NCBI GenBank assembly: GCA_042408875.1
Contig: JBHOQS010000022.1
Coordinates: 62,001-126,000, forward strand
Length of the DNA: 64,000 nucleotides
From: JBHOQS01 sp042408875
GTDB lineage: Bacteria; Chloroflexota; UBA11872; JBHOQS01
Reading direction: 5' to 3'
Shown here: positions 1 through 8,959 of the stretch, piece after piece
How the letters are laid out: each line of letters begins with the position of its first letter
How positions within the stretch are numbered: position 1 is the stretch's first letter
Notes under the pieces: generated by a model
What the model was told of the DNA's origin: nothing
The model's input: only the letters and a program-made list of their open reading frames with translations
Database searches by the model: none
Program-made: the position numbers and the translations under genes

Positions 1-243
1 CTGCGCGGCGATATACTCGACGGCCTGCGCCTCACCCGGTGTGCCGGACACCCGCGGGCCAATCGTCTGCGCCAGCGCCAGCACGTGCAGATAGGCACGC
101 TGGCCGTCGAACTCGGTCGGCCCCTGGGCGAGCTGCTGCGGCGCTGCCCGGCCTGCCTGAGAGGGCCCGGATAGGCAGGCGCTAACGAACAGCCAGATGC
201 AAAGCCAGCCGATCAGACGAGCTTGCCGCCCTGTCATACGCAT
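1..243 (-). CDS. Exported M28-type peptidase, N-terminal part only
   Basis: The first 81 codons of a gene that runs off the left edge. It begins ATG-CGT-ATG and is preceded by GGGGA about 8 bases upstream. Residues 10-24 are hydrophobic and end in VSAC, so a lipoprotein signal peptide with Cys23 as the lipidated residue is likely. The following stretch (HVLALAQTIGPRVSGTPGE) resembles the start of M28 zinc aminopeptidases, where the chain leads into the metal-binding fold. The catalytic part lies outside the window, so the family call rests on this short stretch only. An alternative start is the second ATG at 237. Confidence 0.55.
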   Translation of the reverse strand, partial: MRMTGRQARLIGWLCIWLFVSACLSGPSQAGRAAPQQLAQGPTEFDGQRAYLHVLALAQTIGPRVSGTPGEAQAVEYIAAQ

Positions 244-643
244 CTGCGTTCCCCGTCGCAAGTATTCTACCCCAGCGCAAGCCGGCAGCGTCCTACCTAT
301 GATGGCCTCTACGGGCCTGCTCTGGCCACTTTTGCAACAGCCGCCGCGCCGGCTGCAGCGACCGGCACCGGGGAAGCCATGCAGGATGCAGGCCGCGGCG
401 GCACAAGCTATACTGGGTAAGAATACGGTGCAGCGCAAGGGGCAGCGTAGTCCAGCGCTCTCGCGGCGGCGTTCGAAGCGCTGGTCGTGCGTTTCGTGTA
501 CGTGTTCGTCGTACGCTTATATTCATTATCCATTTATTACATTATCATCGCACAGGCGAAGGCCACTGTTCTGCAAATAGCTGTGAATAATTTGTTATCT
601 TTCATTAATTCACATTCACTCATGTTCGTTTAGGGAGGCCACG
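244..643. other. Intergenic region with AT-rich leader before plsX
   Basis: No convincing gene. The left half is GC-rich with only out-of-context open frames. From about 515 to 635 the composition switches to AT-rich, low-complexity sequence built from words such as cattatc and ttcatt. A GGGAGG Shine-Dalgarno (SD) sequence follows just before plsX. A -10-like TATACT is at 409-414 but has no good -35, and a minus-strand -10-like TAGAAT at 264-269 could serve the peptidase gene. Confidence 0.5.
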
Positions 644-1660
644 GTGATTGCGCTCGACGCAATGGGTGGCGACCATGCGCCGGCGGTGACCGTCGAAGGC
701 GCGGTGCGGGCAGCTCGTGAGCTCGGCCTGGAGATCGCCTTGGTCGGTCGCGAAGATGAGATCCGGCGTGAATTGGCAAAGCACAGGATCACCGGACTGA
801 AGCTGCGCATCGTGCATGCCTCGGAAGTCGTGGAGATGGCAGAGCATCCGGCCCAGGCGGTGCGCCAGAAGAAAGACTCCTCGATCCGCCGCGCCATGGA
901 GCTGGTCAAGCGGGGGGAGGCGGACGGTGTGTTCTCGGCCGGCAACAGCGGCGCCGTCATGGCGGCGGCGCTCTTCATCCTGGGGCGCATCGAAGGAGTA
1001 CACCGGCCGGCCTTGGCCACGGTCTTCCCGGTGCGAAACGGGCGCACCCTGGTGGCCGACATCGGGGCGAATACGGAGTGCGACCCGCAGAACCTGGTGC
1101 AGTTCGCTCTGATGGGGGCGGCCTACATGGAGCGGGCCCTTGGCGTGCCGCGTCCGCGCGTGGGCCTGCTCAGCAATGGCGAGGAAGAGACGAAAGGCAA
1201 CGCACTGGTGCAGGCCACGTACCCATTGCTGCGGCAGACGACGCTAAACTTCATCGGTAACGTCGAAGGCAAGGACCTGCCCATGGGCGTTGCCGACGTG
1301 GTCGTCTGCGATGGCTTTACCGGCAATGTGGTGTTGAAACTGGCCGAGGGGCTGGCCGAGTTCTTGCTCAGCACGCTCAAGGCCGAACTCACCCGCGATC
1401 CCCTCTCGCTCCTGGGCGCGGCTCTGGCAACGCCAGCCTTCCGCCGCGTTAAACGCCGTCTCGACTATGCCGAGATCGGTGGAGCGCCACTGCTGGGTGT
1501 GGACGGCGTGGTGCTAATCGGCCACGGCCGGTCCAATGCCTGGGCCATTCGCAACGGGCTGCGTCATGCGCAGCAGGCGATAGATGGGCGGCTGGTGGCG
1601 ACGATCCGCGAGGGGCTGAGGGCACTCGCCGGGACGCCTGCGGGAGCACAGGCAAGATAG
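644..1660 (+). CDS. plsX: Phosphate acyltransferase PlsX
   Basis: Converts acyl-ACP to acyl-phosphate, the donor for PlsY in membrane phospholipid synthesis; a peripheral membrane enzyme. The 338-residue length is normal. The N-terminus IALDAMGGDHAP is the family signature, and later blocks such as LVADIGAN, LLSNGEEETKGN and DVVVCDGFTGNVVLK are also typical. The start is GTG, set 8 bases after a GGGAGG ribosome site and matching the usual family N-terminus. Only 10 bases separate it from the downstream KaiC-like gene, so the two are probably co-transcribed. No fab genes are adjacent. Confidence 0.96.
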   Translation: MIALDAMGGDHAPAVTVEGAVRAARELGLEIALVGREDEIRRELAKHRITGLKLRIVHASEVVEMAEHPAQAVRQKKDSSIRRAMELVKRGEADGVFSAGNSGAVMAAALFILGRIEGVHRPALATVFPVRNGRTLVADIGANTECDPQNLVQFALMGAAYMERALGVPRPRVGLLSNGEEETKGNALVQATYPLLRQTTLNFIGNVEGKDLPMGVADVVVCDGFTGNVVLKLAEGLAEFLLSTLKAELTRDPLSLLGAALATPAFRRVKRRLDYAEIGGAPLLGVDGVVLIGHGRSNAWAIRNGLRHAQQAIDGRLVATIREGLRALAGTPAGAQAR

Positions 1661-1670
1661 GGCTGGACGC

Positions 1671-3062
1671 ATGGCGCGCATGCGATCTTTGGAGTTGATC
1701 CAGACGGGCATTCCCGGTCTTGATGCCATGCTGGGTGGCGGAGTGCGACCTGGCAGCGCCATCGTGGTGAAGGGCGCGCCCGGCACGGGCAAGACAAGCC
1801 TGGGGGTACAATTCGTCTATAGCGGGGCAGGACGCCTCGACGAGCCAGGACTGATCGTGACCTTCGAGGAGCTCCCGCAACGCCTGCTTGCCGATGTCTC
1901 CATGTTCGGCTGGGATCTCCAGGCCCTCGAAGCGCAGAACCGGCTTCGCGTGCTGGGCATGTCTCCTGAGACGTTTCTGAGCCAACTTGAGGAGCCGGGC
2001 GGCTTGTTTGACCAGCTCCACCTCGATATCAGCCCCCGCCGTGCTCTGATCGACAGTATCTCGCTACTTCAGGCTGTAGCGCCCCAGCCGGCGGCACTGC
2101 GCGAGACGGTGAACCGGGTCGTCTACGGGCTCAAGCGGCTGGGCGTCACGGCCATGCTGGTGAAAGAGGGTGATGGCCGCCCGGGCTTTGAAGAGTTCAT
2201 CGCCGATGTGGTGATCCAGCTCGAAATCGACGAGACCGGCCAGCGCTGGATCAGTATACCGAAAGCGCGCGGGCATGAACATACCCCCGGCCGGCGTGCC
2301 TTTGTGATCGGCCGGGATGGGATCACCATCCTGGAGAGCCTCACCCAGATCACGCTTCCGCCCTCGGGGCCGCTGGGTGGAACAGGTATCCCCGGCCTGG
2401 ACGAGATGCTGGGCGGTGGCCTGCCTTATGGCAGCACATGGCTGCTTGCCTGCGATGAGCGTGTGAACTTCGTGCCGGTTGTGGCATCGATCCTGGCGGC
2501 CGGCCTCCAGGCGGGCGAAGGTGTCTGCATTATGCCGCCGCCGCGCACCTCTCTCGGAGATCTCATTGACCTGTTTCGGCGCTACGGGCAGGATCTCGTG
2601 CAGCTTCGGGAGCGCGTCTGCATCCTCGACCTCTATGGCCGCCCGGCCCCGCGCGAGCTTCAGAGGGCTGTGACGGACCTGCACGCGCTCAGCCGGGACG
2701 AGACGGAGCGGACGATCAAAGATTTCCTGACCAAGGCCGGGGAGGGCGGTCGGCGCTGGCGTTTCGCCTACGATTTCAGCGGTGCGCTCGACAAGCTCTG
2801 GCCGCAGACGATCAAGCCGCTGCACACTAGTGTGATCACACAGATCCATGGTATGGGTGGCATCGGGATCATCTATGCCAACCTGCGCGAGCTCGACGAG
2901 CGGATGGCCTCGTTCGTCCAGTATTCCAGCGCCGGCATCATCGAAATGTGGCAGGATGACGACTATGCCTTTGCCAAAGTGACCAAAGGCCCGAGCGGCC
3001 ACACCAGCGAGACACGGGTCATCCAGTTCCTGCCGGTGGCGCCGTTCGTGGCGCTCGTCTGA
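1671..3062 (+). CDS. KaiC/RadA-like ATPase with a degenerate second domain
   Basis: A 463-residue protein with two RecA-type KaiC domains. Domain 1 (about residues 8-230) has an intact P-loop GAPGTGKT at 35-42 and the paired glutamates FEE at 65-67 that serve as catalytic bases in KaiC. Domain 2 (about 236-460) opens with the same GIPGLDEMLGGGLP signature, but its P-loop position reads LACDERVN, without the glycines and lysine needed to bind nucleotide. No kaiA or kaiB is nearby, so a circadian role is not implied. Such proteins are usually signalling or regulatory ATPases. It starts 10 bases after plsX with no strong ribosome site. Confidence 0.85.
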   Translation: MARMRSLELIQTGIPGLDAMLGGGVRPGSAIVVKGAPGTGKTSLGVQFVYSGAGRLDEPGLIVTFEELPQRLLADVSMFGWDLQALEAQNRLRVLGMSPETFLSQLEEPGGLFDQLHLDISPRRALIDSISLLQAVAPQPAALRETVNRVVYGLKRLGVTAMLVKEGDGRPGFEEFIADVVIQLEIDETGQRWISIPKARGHEHTPGRRAFVIGRDGITILESLTQITLPPSGPLGGTGIPGLDEMLGGGLPYGSTWLLACDERVNFVPVVASILAAGLQAGEGVCIMPPPRTSLGDLIDLFRRYGQDLVQLRERVCILDLYGRPAPRELQRAVTDLHALSRDETERTIKDFLTKAGEGGRRWRFAYDFSGALDKLWPQTIKPLHTSVITQIHGMGGIGIIYANLRELDERMASFVQYSSAGIIEMWQDDDYAFAKVTKGPSGHTSETRVIQFLPVAPFVALV

Positions 3063-3111
3063 GCTCTGTCTCACGTTCGATCTCGGGTCTGGTCTGAGGG
3101 GGACATGGCAG

Positions 3112-3612
3112 ATGCCTTTTACCGTAGGTGTTCTCACTGTGAGTGACAGCGGGGCGCGGGGCGAGCGGGAAGACACGAGCGGCCCAGCCATTCGCGCCGC
3201 GGTGGCGCGTGTCGGCGGAGAGGTGCGCATCACGGCGATCGTCCCTGACGAGCGTGACCGGATCGCGGCCACGCTGGCGCAATGGGCAGATGAGCGGCAG
3301 CTCGACGTTATTCTCACCACAGGCGGCACCGGTCTCTCGCCGCGTGACTGGACGCCGGAAGCTACCCTGGACGTGCTGGAGCGGCAGGCCCCGGCTATTC
3401 CGCAGGCCCTCTTGATGATGAGCCTCCAGAAGAGCCCGCACGCCATGCTCTCACGCGCCGTGGCCGGCATACGCGGCCGCACCCTGATCATCAACCTGCC
3501 GGGCAGCCTGAAGGCTGTTACCGAGTGCATGGAGCTCCTGGCGCCGGTGCTCCCCCACGCTGTCGAAGTCCTCCGCGGCGAAGCGCGGCATGAGGAAATA
3601 CGTAGTGCGTAG
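3112..3612 (+). CDS. moaB: Molybdenum cofactor biosynthesis protein MoaB/Mog family
   Basis: A molybdopterin adenylyltransferase-type protein that activates molybdopterin for metal insertion; cytoplasmic. The 166 residues contain the family markers GVLTVSDSGARGEREDTSG near the N-terminus, TTGGTGLSPRDWTPEAT in the middle and IINLPGSLKAV toward the end. It starts 49 bases after the KaiC-like gene and could belong to the same transcript. No other moa or moe genes are in the window, so the rest of the pathway lies elsewhere. MoaB and MogA are hard to separate by eye; the short single-domain length fits either. Confidence 0.9.
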   Translation: MPFTVGVLTVSDSGARGEREDTSGPAIRAAVARVGGEVRITAIVPDERDRIAATLAQWADERQLDVILTTGGTGLSPRDWTPEATLDVLERQAPAIPQALLMMSLQKSPHAMLSRAVAGIRGRTLIINLPGSLKAVTECMELLAPVLPHAVEVLRGEARHEEIRSA

Positions 3613-4080
3613 CGACGGCCCCACCTGGGTCGGGGTAGCGGGGAGTTACGCGGTACACGGGAGGGTGACCCCCTCCCCATGTCGGGGAGGGGAGCTTAAG
3701 GGGAAGTTTTTCTGCGGCCGCACGCGCTTTCCCGGCGTGGCCGGCGTGCAGCGGGCCGGTCAGGGGCTTTGGAGAGCGGTGTATCTCTTGCGGCACTGCC
3801 GTCCCTTAGACGCGTCTGCCATGCTTCAGGTGACTGATGCTTCGATAACGATGTTTTGCGCTAAGCTCCCTTCTCCTTTCAGGGGAGGGGCCGGGGAGGG
3901 GGCCTCCCGCCTGCAGACGCTTCGCCGCCACATGGGCTATCATATCTCCAGGATCGCTTGGGTCCGGCAGCGCTTGAAGTCGTTCTCTGTCCCGCTGAAC
4001 TCGTGGCCGTTGCGATCCAGCCTCCAGGCCTGCGCTTGTCTGGACCGATGGCCTAAAAGCAGAGACATGGAGGTGCAGCG
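3613..4080. other. Intergenic region with C/G-rich hairpin elements
   Basis: No believable gene; the open frame through here has no family-like sequence. At about 3668-3690 lies ccctcccc-atgtc-ggggaggg, a hairpin followed by a few T residues, plausibly the moaB terminator. At about 3870-3907 a second C-run/G-run stretch occurs (cttctcctttcaggggagggg...). Both resemble the element at 23935-23990. The EF-P ribosome site GGAGGTG sits at about 4069. Confidence 0.5.
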
Positions 4081-4647
4081 ATGCTGGCAGCACGGGAGCT
4101 ACGTGAGGGCCACACTCTGCGGATGAACGGTGACCTGTACCGCGTCTTGTCGGTGACGGTGCATTCGGGCGCCGCGCAGCTCAGTGGCGCCGTGCGCGGC
4201 ACTCTGCGGAACCTGCGCACCGGCCAGGTGACGGAATTCCGCTGGCATCCGGACGACCGGCTTGAGGATGTGCCGCTCGAGCGTGTGGAGTTGCAGTTCC
4301 TGTATGCCAGCCAGGACGAGGTCGTCCTGATGCATCCCGAGACCTACGAGCAGTACTCGCTGCCGCGCGCGGCGCTGGAGCGCTACATGCCGTTCCTGAA
4401 AGAAGGCGCGATGGTCTATGCCTGGCTTCATGATGGGCAGCCGGTGGACCTGGATATGCCCAGGCAGGTGCCGCTTGTCGTTGCCTCCTGCGGGGCAGGC
4501 ATTCGCGGCCGAGCCGAGCATACGATGAAAGAGGCTACACTTGAGAACGGCATGGTCGTGCTGGTGCCGCAGTTTATCCAGCCGGGAGACACCGTCCTGA
4601 TCGACGTCGAAACCGGCGAGTATCGCGAGCGCGTGCGCAGGCGCTGA
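4081..4647 (+). CDS. efp: Elongation factor P-like protein lacking the modified lysine
   Basis: A 188-residue protein with the three-domain EF-P layout: a KOW-like N-terminal domain, the central OB domain (LQFLYASQDEVVLMHPETYEQ) and the C-terminal OB domain ending in ETGEYRERV. EF-P relieves ribosome stalling at proline runs using a loop whose tip carries a modified Lys or Arg, normally within PGKG. Here the loop reads HSGAAQLSGAVR: about four residues longer, without the proline and without a basic residue at the tip. It may be a divergent paralogue acting differently, with a canonical EF-P elsewhere. A strong GGAGGTG precedes the ATG. Confidence 0.85.
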   Translation: MLAARELREGHTLRMNGDLYRVLSVTVHSGAAQLSGAVRGTLRNLRTGQVTEFRWHPDDRLEDVPLERVELQFLYASQDEVVLMHPETYEQYSLPRAALERYMPFLKEGAMVYAWLHDGQPVDLDMPRQVPLVVASCGAGIRGRAEHTMKEATLENGMVVLVPQFIQPGDTVLIDVETGEYRERVRRR

Positions 4648-4808
4648 GGCGCGCCTCACGGAGTGGTATAGATGTTGCAGATGCTTCCCGCACGTCCGCT
4701 CTAACAGTCTCGGGCAGAGTGGCTGGTGACAGAGTGGACAGTGACAAGACAGGATAAGGCAGAATCGTCGATAGTCGTGCGTACATATCTAATCGTGCGT
4801 ACACATCA

Positions 4809-4843
4809 AAGATCGTCTCGGGAAGATCGTCTCGGGAAGGTAG
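4809..4843 (+). repeat. Short tandem repeat before galE
   Basis: The unit gatcgtctcgggaa occurs twice back to back, and the second copy supplies the purine-rich ribosome site (cgggaaggt) of galE. Just upstream, cgtgcgtaca is also repeated twice (about 4776-4804). The function is unknown; replication slippage is the simplest explanation. Confidence 0.6.
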
Positions 4844-5874
<1,031 letters not shown>

Positions 5875-5878
<4 letters not shown>

Positions 5879-6588
5879 TACCGCTGCGGGACATCAATCG
5901 CAGCCGGACCACGCCATACGTTACCTGGACGATCATTGCCCTCAACGTCCTGGTGTTCCTGTATCAGTTGACCCTTGGACCGCGAGGGACGATGCGCTTC
6001 TTCCTGCAATACGGCGTGATCCCCTATGAGCTCACCCACGGCGTTGATCTTCCGCCGCCGGCAGGCGTCCAGCCGCCCTACCTCACTGTGTTCACAGCCA
6101 TGTTCATCCACGGCGGGCTGCTGCACCTAGCCGGCAACATGGTCTATCTCTGGGTCTTCGGCGACAACATAGAAGACCGCATGGGGCATCTGCGTTTCCT
6201 AGTGTTCTACTTCCTGTGCGGGCTTGCGGCAACTGGGGCGCAGGTGCTGGTGGACCCGAACTCGCGCGTGCCGAACATCGGCGCCAGCGGTGCCATCGCG
6301 GGCGTGCTCGGCGCCTACCTGGTGCTGTTCCCCGCGGCGCAGATCGAGACGCTGGCCTTCTGGGGGTTCTTCATCGGGGTCGTGCGCATCCCGGCGCTCA
6401 TCCTGCTGGGATACTGGATTCTGATCCAGTTTGTGAGCGGCATCGTCACGCTGGGAATGCCGCAGACCGGTGGCGTGGCCTGGTTCGCCCATATCGGGGG
6501 CTTCATCGCGGGTGTGGCGCTGGTCAAGCTCTTCGCTCGGCGGCGGCCACCCCCACCAGCATGGGAGTACTCCTCTCCGAGGTGGTAG
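5875..6588 (+). CDS. Rhomboid family intramembrane serine protease
   Basis: A 237-residue integral membrane protein with about six hydrophobic segments. It carries the rhomboid hallmarks: FIHGGLLHLAGNMVYL (the HxxxN-type region in TM2, residues 78-92), the nucleophile Ser138 in GASGAIAG, and His206 in AHIGGF, forming the Ser-His dyad. It cleaves transmembrane substrates within the bilayer; the substrate is unknown. Translation is coupled to galE by a 4-base overlap. An AT-rich purine tract follows the gene. Confidence 0.92.
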
Positions 6589-6599
6589 CCTCGAGGGAA

Positions 6600-6750
6600 T
6601 ACCAGAATATCACCGGAAGATCAAATAAAAGATCAAATACAAAGTAAAGTAAAGAGGAAGAGTAAAACAAAGAGTAAGAGAGTGCTGGTAAATAAATAAA
6701 TAAAAGATTAAGTAAAGAAAGATAAAAAAGATAAAGAGGGGCAGTAACGG
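6600..6750 (+). promoter_or_regulatory. A/G-rich low-complexity leader before the DUF192 gene
   Basis: About 140 bases almost entirely of A and G (aaagtaaagtaaagagg, taaataaataaataaaag), sharply different from the flanking GC-rich genes. It lies immediately upstream of the ribosome site of the exported DUF192 gene. It cannot form strong secondary structure, so it may act as an unstructured 5' leader or promoter tract. No clear -35/-10 pair was found. Confidence 0.4.
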
Positions 6751-6762
6751 AGAAAGGTACAC

Positions 6763-7308
6763 ATGCTTCAGTTGGCCCGCGGGCGTAGCACACGCCTGCG
6801 CTGGCTCTTGCTCCTGCTGATTCTGGCGGCGCTGGCGCTGGCTGTGGCGGCGCCGCGCCTTCAGCGGCAGTGGCGCATCGCCGGCGCCGGTCTGAGCGGT
6901 CCCTACGTCGAGATCACCGCTGCGAACGGCGCGCAGGTGATCGTGTACGTCGAGATCGCTGATACACCTGAGCTCCGCGCCCGGGGGCTGATGCATCGGG
7001 AGGCGCTTGCTGAGGACCACGGCATGCTGTTCATCTTCGAGCAGGACGTGCAGGTGCCCTTCTGGATGAAGGACACTCTGATCCCGCTCTCTATTGCCTT
7101 CATTGCCGCGGACGGCACGATCGTAGATATTAAAGACATGCAGCCGCTCGATCTGAGCCTGGTCTATTCGCAGGCTCCATACCGGTATGCGCTTGAGGTG
7201 AACCAGGGCTTCTTCGCTGCGCATGGCATTGGCATCGGGGACACAGCCCTCGTACGCGCTGCCGACGGCGCGGCTACGCTGGAGCTGCCGTTCGGCGCGA
7301 GCCTGTGA
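6763..7308 (+). CDS. DUF192 domain protein, membrane-anchored or exported
   Basis: A 181-residue protein. An arginine-rich start is followed by a hydrophobic segment (residues 13-29), a signal peptide or anchor. Residues 45-175 form the DUF192 domain, with the typical RARGLMHREALAEDHGMLFIF, PFWMKDTLIPLSIAFI and DGTIVDI blocks. The biochemical role of this small family is unsettled; it is often secreted or periplasmic. The start is the ATG after GGAGAAAGG. It appears to be a single-gene unit. Confidence 0.85.
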   Translation: MLQLARGRSTRLRWLLLLLILAALALAVAAPRLQRQWRIAGAGLSGPYVEITAANGAQVIVYVEIADTPELRARGLMHREALAEDHGMLFIFEQDVQVPFWMKDTLIPLSIAFIAADGTIVDIKDMQPLDLSLVYSQAPYRYALEVNQGFFAAHGIGIGDTALVRAADGAATLELPFGASL

Positions 7309-7598
7309 TACATTCAGGAGAAAGACGCGCCTCAGGTGGGGCGAGGACGCAGGGTAGGGATGTCGCAGATTATGGCCGTCGTTGGGGCCCAAGGTAGGGG
7401 TGGAGGGGTGTCGCACCGCTACGCCTCTTCACTATTCCACAATTCACGCATTTCACATCACGTGCCACCATCATTTTATCATTATCATATCATATATTAT
7501 CATTCAGAGTCATTATTACTATTTTCATCGCATTCATCATTATCAATCTCACAATATCAACAATATCAATGGAATTATTCAGACGGAGGTGACGCCGG
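7309..7598 (+). promoter_or_regulatory. G-poor AT-rich leader before the solute-binding protein gene
   Basis: The first 100 bases are ordinary GC-rich spacer. From about 7440 to 7580 the plus strand is nearly devoid of G and built from repeated words (catcattatc, atatcat, tattact). It ends in a strong GGAGGT 8 bases before the ATG. The same vocabulary occurs before plsX. It probably carries the promoter, but no boxes can be assigned with confidence. Confidence 0.4.
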
Positions 7599-8930
7599 AT
7601 GGTTGCACCACGGCTTGCAGCATATTGCATGACGCGTCGCGGCGTGATGGCATCGCTTGCGGCGTGCGCAGCGCCGGTGCTCCTGGCGGCCTGCGCACCA
7701 CAGGGCCGGCCCGGCGGTGAAGAGAGCCGCCGGGAAGCCGGTACACCAAAGGGCACGATCAGCTTCGGCACGTGGGCCGCCGGCGCCGACCGGGAGCTCT
7801 TCGAAGGCATGCTCAAGAAATACACGGAGGCGACGCCGACGGTCACCGTGGAGTACGTCCCGGCCGATGGCGGCACGAGCGTCTTCCTGGAGAAGCTCAC
7901 TACCCTGATTGCCGCAGGATCGCCGCCCGATACGATCAACACGTATTACCCTTGGGTGGCACAATTTGTCACGAACAATATCCTGCTCGACCAGAGCGCT
8001 CTGATCGCCCGTGACAAGTACGATCTCAACGACTTCTTCAGCGGGCCGCTCGATGCCTTCAAGTACGGTGGGAAAGTGTATGCCCTGCCGCACTATGCCG
8101 GGCCGTCTGTCGTTTACGTGAACAAGACGCTGCTCGATCGCGAAGGCATCAAGGTGCCGGCGGATTGGGACTGGGACGAGTTCACCGAGATCAGCCGCCG
8201 TCTTACCAAGCGCGAGACCACACCCACGCAGTTTGCCCTGTCCAGCGTGAACTTGAACCTCAATTTCTTCAACGCCATTTTGTGGGAGTTCGGCGGTGAT
8301 GCCTGGAACAAAGACCTGACTGAAAGCCTGGTCACGCTGCCTGGCTCGCTGGACGCGTTGCAATACACTGCCGACCTCTACCTCAAGCATCGCGTCATTC
8401 CTGCTGCCGAGGAGAGCCGCGGACAGGGCGACATGTGGATGGCCGGGCGGGTCGCCTTCCGGCTTAACGCCTGCCGCTGCGATGTACCCAACTGGGTGAA
8501 TATCAAAGACTTCGAACTGTCGATGGCGCCTCTGCCTAAGGGAAGGATGGGACGCATCACCCGTGATGGGCCCAATGCCATCGGCATCATCCAGGGTACG
8601 AAGAACCTGGAGGCAGCGTGGCACTTCACCAAGTGGTTCGTAAGCGTTGAGGGGCAGCGTGAATTCTTGATGACTCGCCGCTCGGTTCCGACACGTGCCT
8701 CGATCGCGAACTCGCCTGCTTGGCGCGAGGCACTGCTGCCGTGGGAAAAGATCGAGGTGTACGAAGAGTCCATGAAACGGGTACGCCCGATGGCCTATCC
8801 CATCCGGTGGAACGAGATCAACAAGGTTTTCACCGACGCCGCCAATGAGGTGATCCGCGGCCAGAAGAGCCCCAAGCAGGCCATGGAAGAGGCCAAGCCG
8901 GCGATGGATGCGCTGCTGCGAGAGCGGTAG
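7599..8930 (+). CDS. ABC transporter solute-binding lipoprotein (sugar type)
   Basis: A 443-residue extracellular solute-binding protein of family 1. The signal peptide contains TRRG (residues 12-15, Tat-like) and the lipobox LLAAC with Cys32 as the lipidated residue. The body has typical family features (AAGSPPDTINTYYPWVAQF, YALPHYAGPSVVYVNKTLLD, FTKWFVSVEGQREF). Such proteins bind oligosaccharides or glycosides and feed a two-permease ABC importer, but no permease or ATPase gene adjoins it. The start is supported by GGAGGT 8 bases upstream. It converges on the rib operon. Confidence 0.9.
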   Translation: MVAPRLAAYCMTRRGVMASLAACAAPVLLAACAPQGRPGGEESRREAGTPKGTISFGTWAAGADRELFEGMLKKYTEATPTVTVEYVPADGGTSVFLEKLTTLIAAGSPPDTINTYYPWVAQFVTNNILLDQSALIARDKYDLNDFFSGPLDAFKYGGKVYALPHYAGPSVVYVNKTLLDREGIKVPADWDWDEFTEISRRLTKRETTPTQFALSSVNLNLNFFNAILWEFGGDAWNKDLTESLVTLPGSLDALQYTADLYLKHRVIPAAEESRGQGDMWMAGRVAFRLNACRCDVPNWVNIKDFELSMAPLPKGRMGRITRDGPNAIGIIQGTKNLEAAWHFTKWFVSVEGQREFLMTRRSVPTRASIANSPAWREALLPWEKIEVYEESMKRVRPMAYPIRWNEINKVFTDAANEVIRGQKSPKQAMEEAKPAMDALLRER

Positions 8931-8959
8931 CGCTCTCCGTACGGGAGGGACAGGCCGGG

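Noticed and set aside
197..580. Open frames between the peptidase and plsX
   Set aside because: Composition is like non-coding DNA, with no ribosome site and runs into the AT-rich leader.
1671..3062. Circadian clock function for the KaiC-like gene
   Set aside because: No kaiA/kaiB and a degenerate second domain; the family is mostly non-circadian outside cyanobacteria.
3590..4126. 178-codon open frame between moaB and the EF-P-like gene
   Set aside because: It crosses hairpin repeats, overlaps both genes and has no recognisable sequence.
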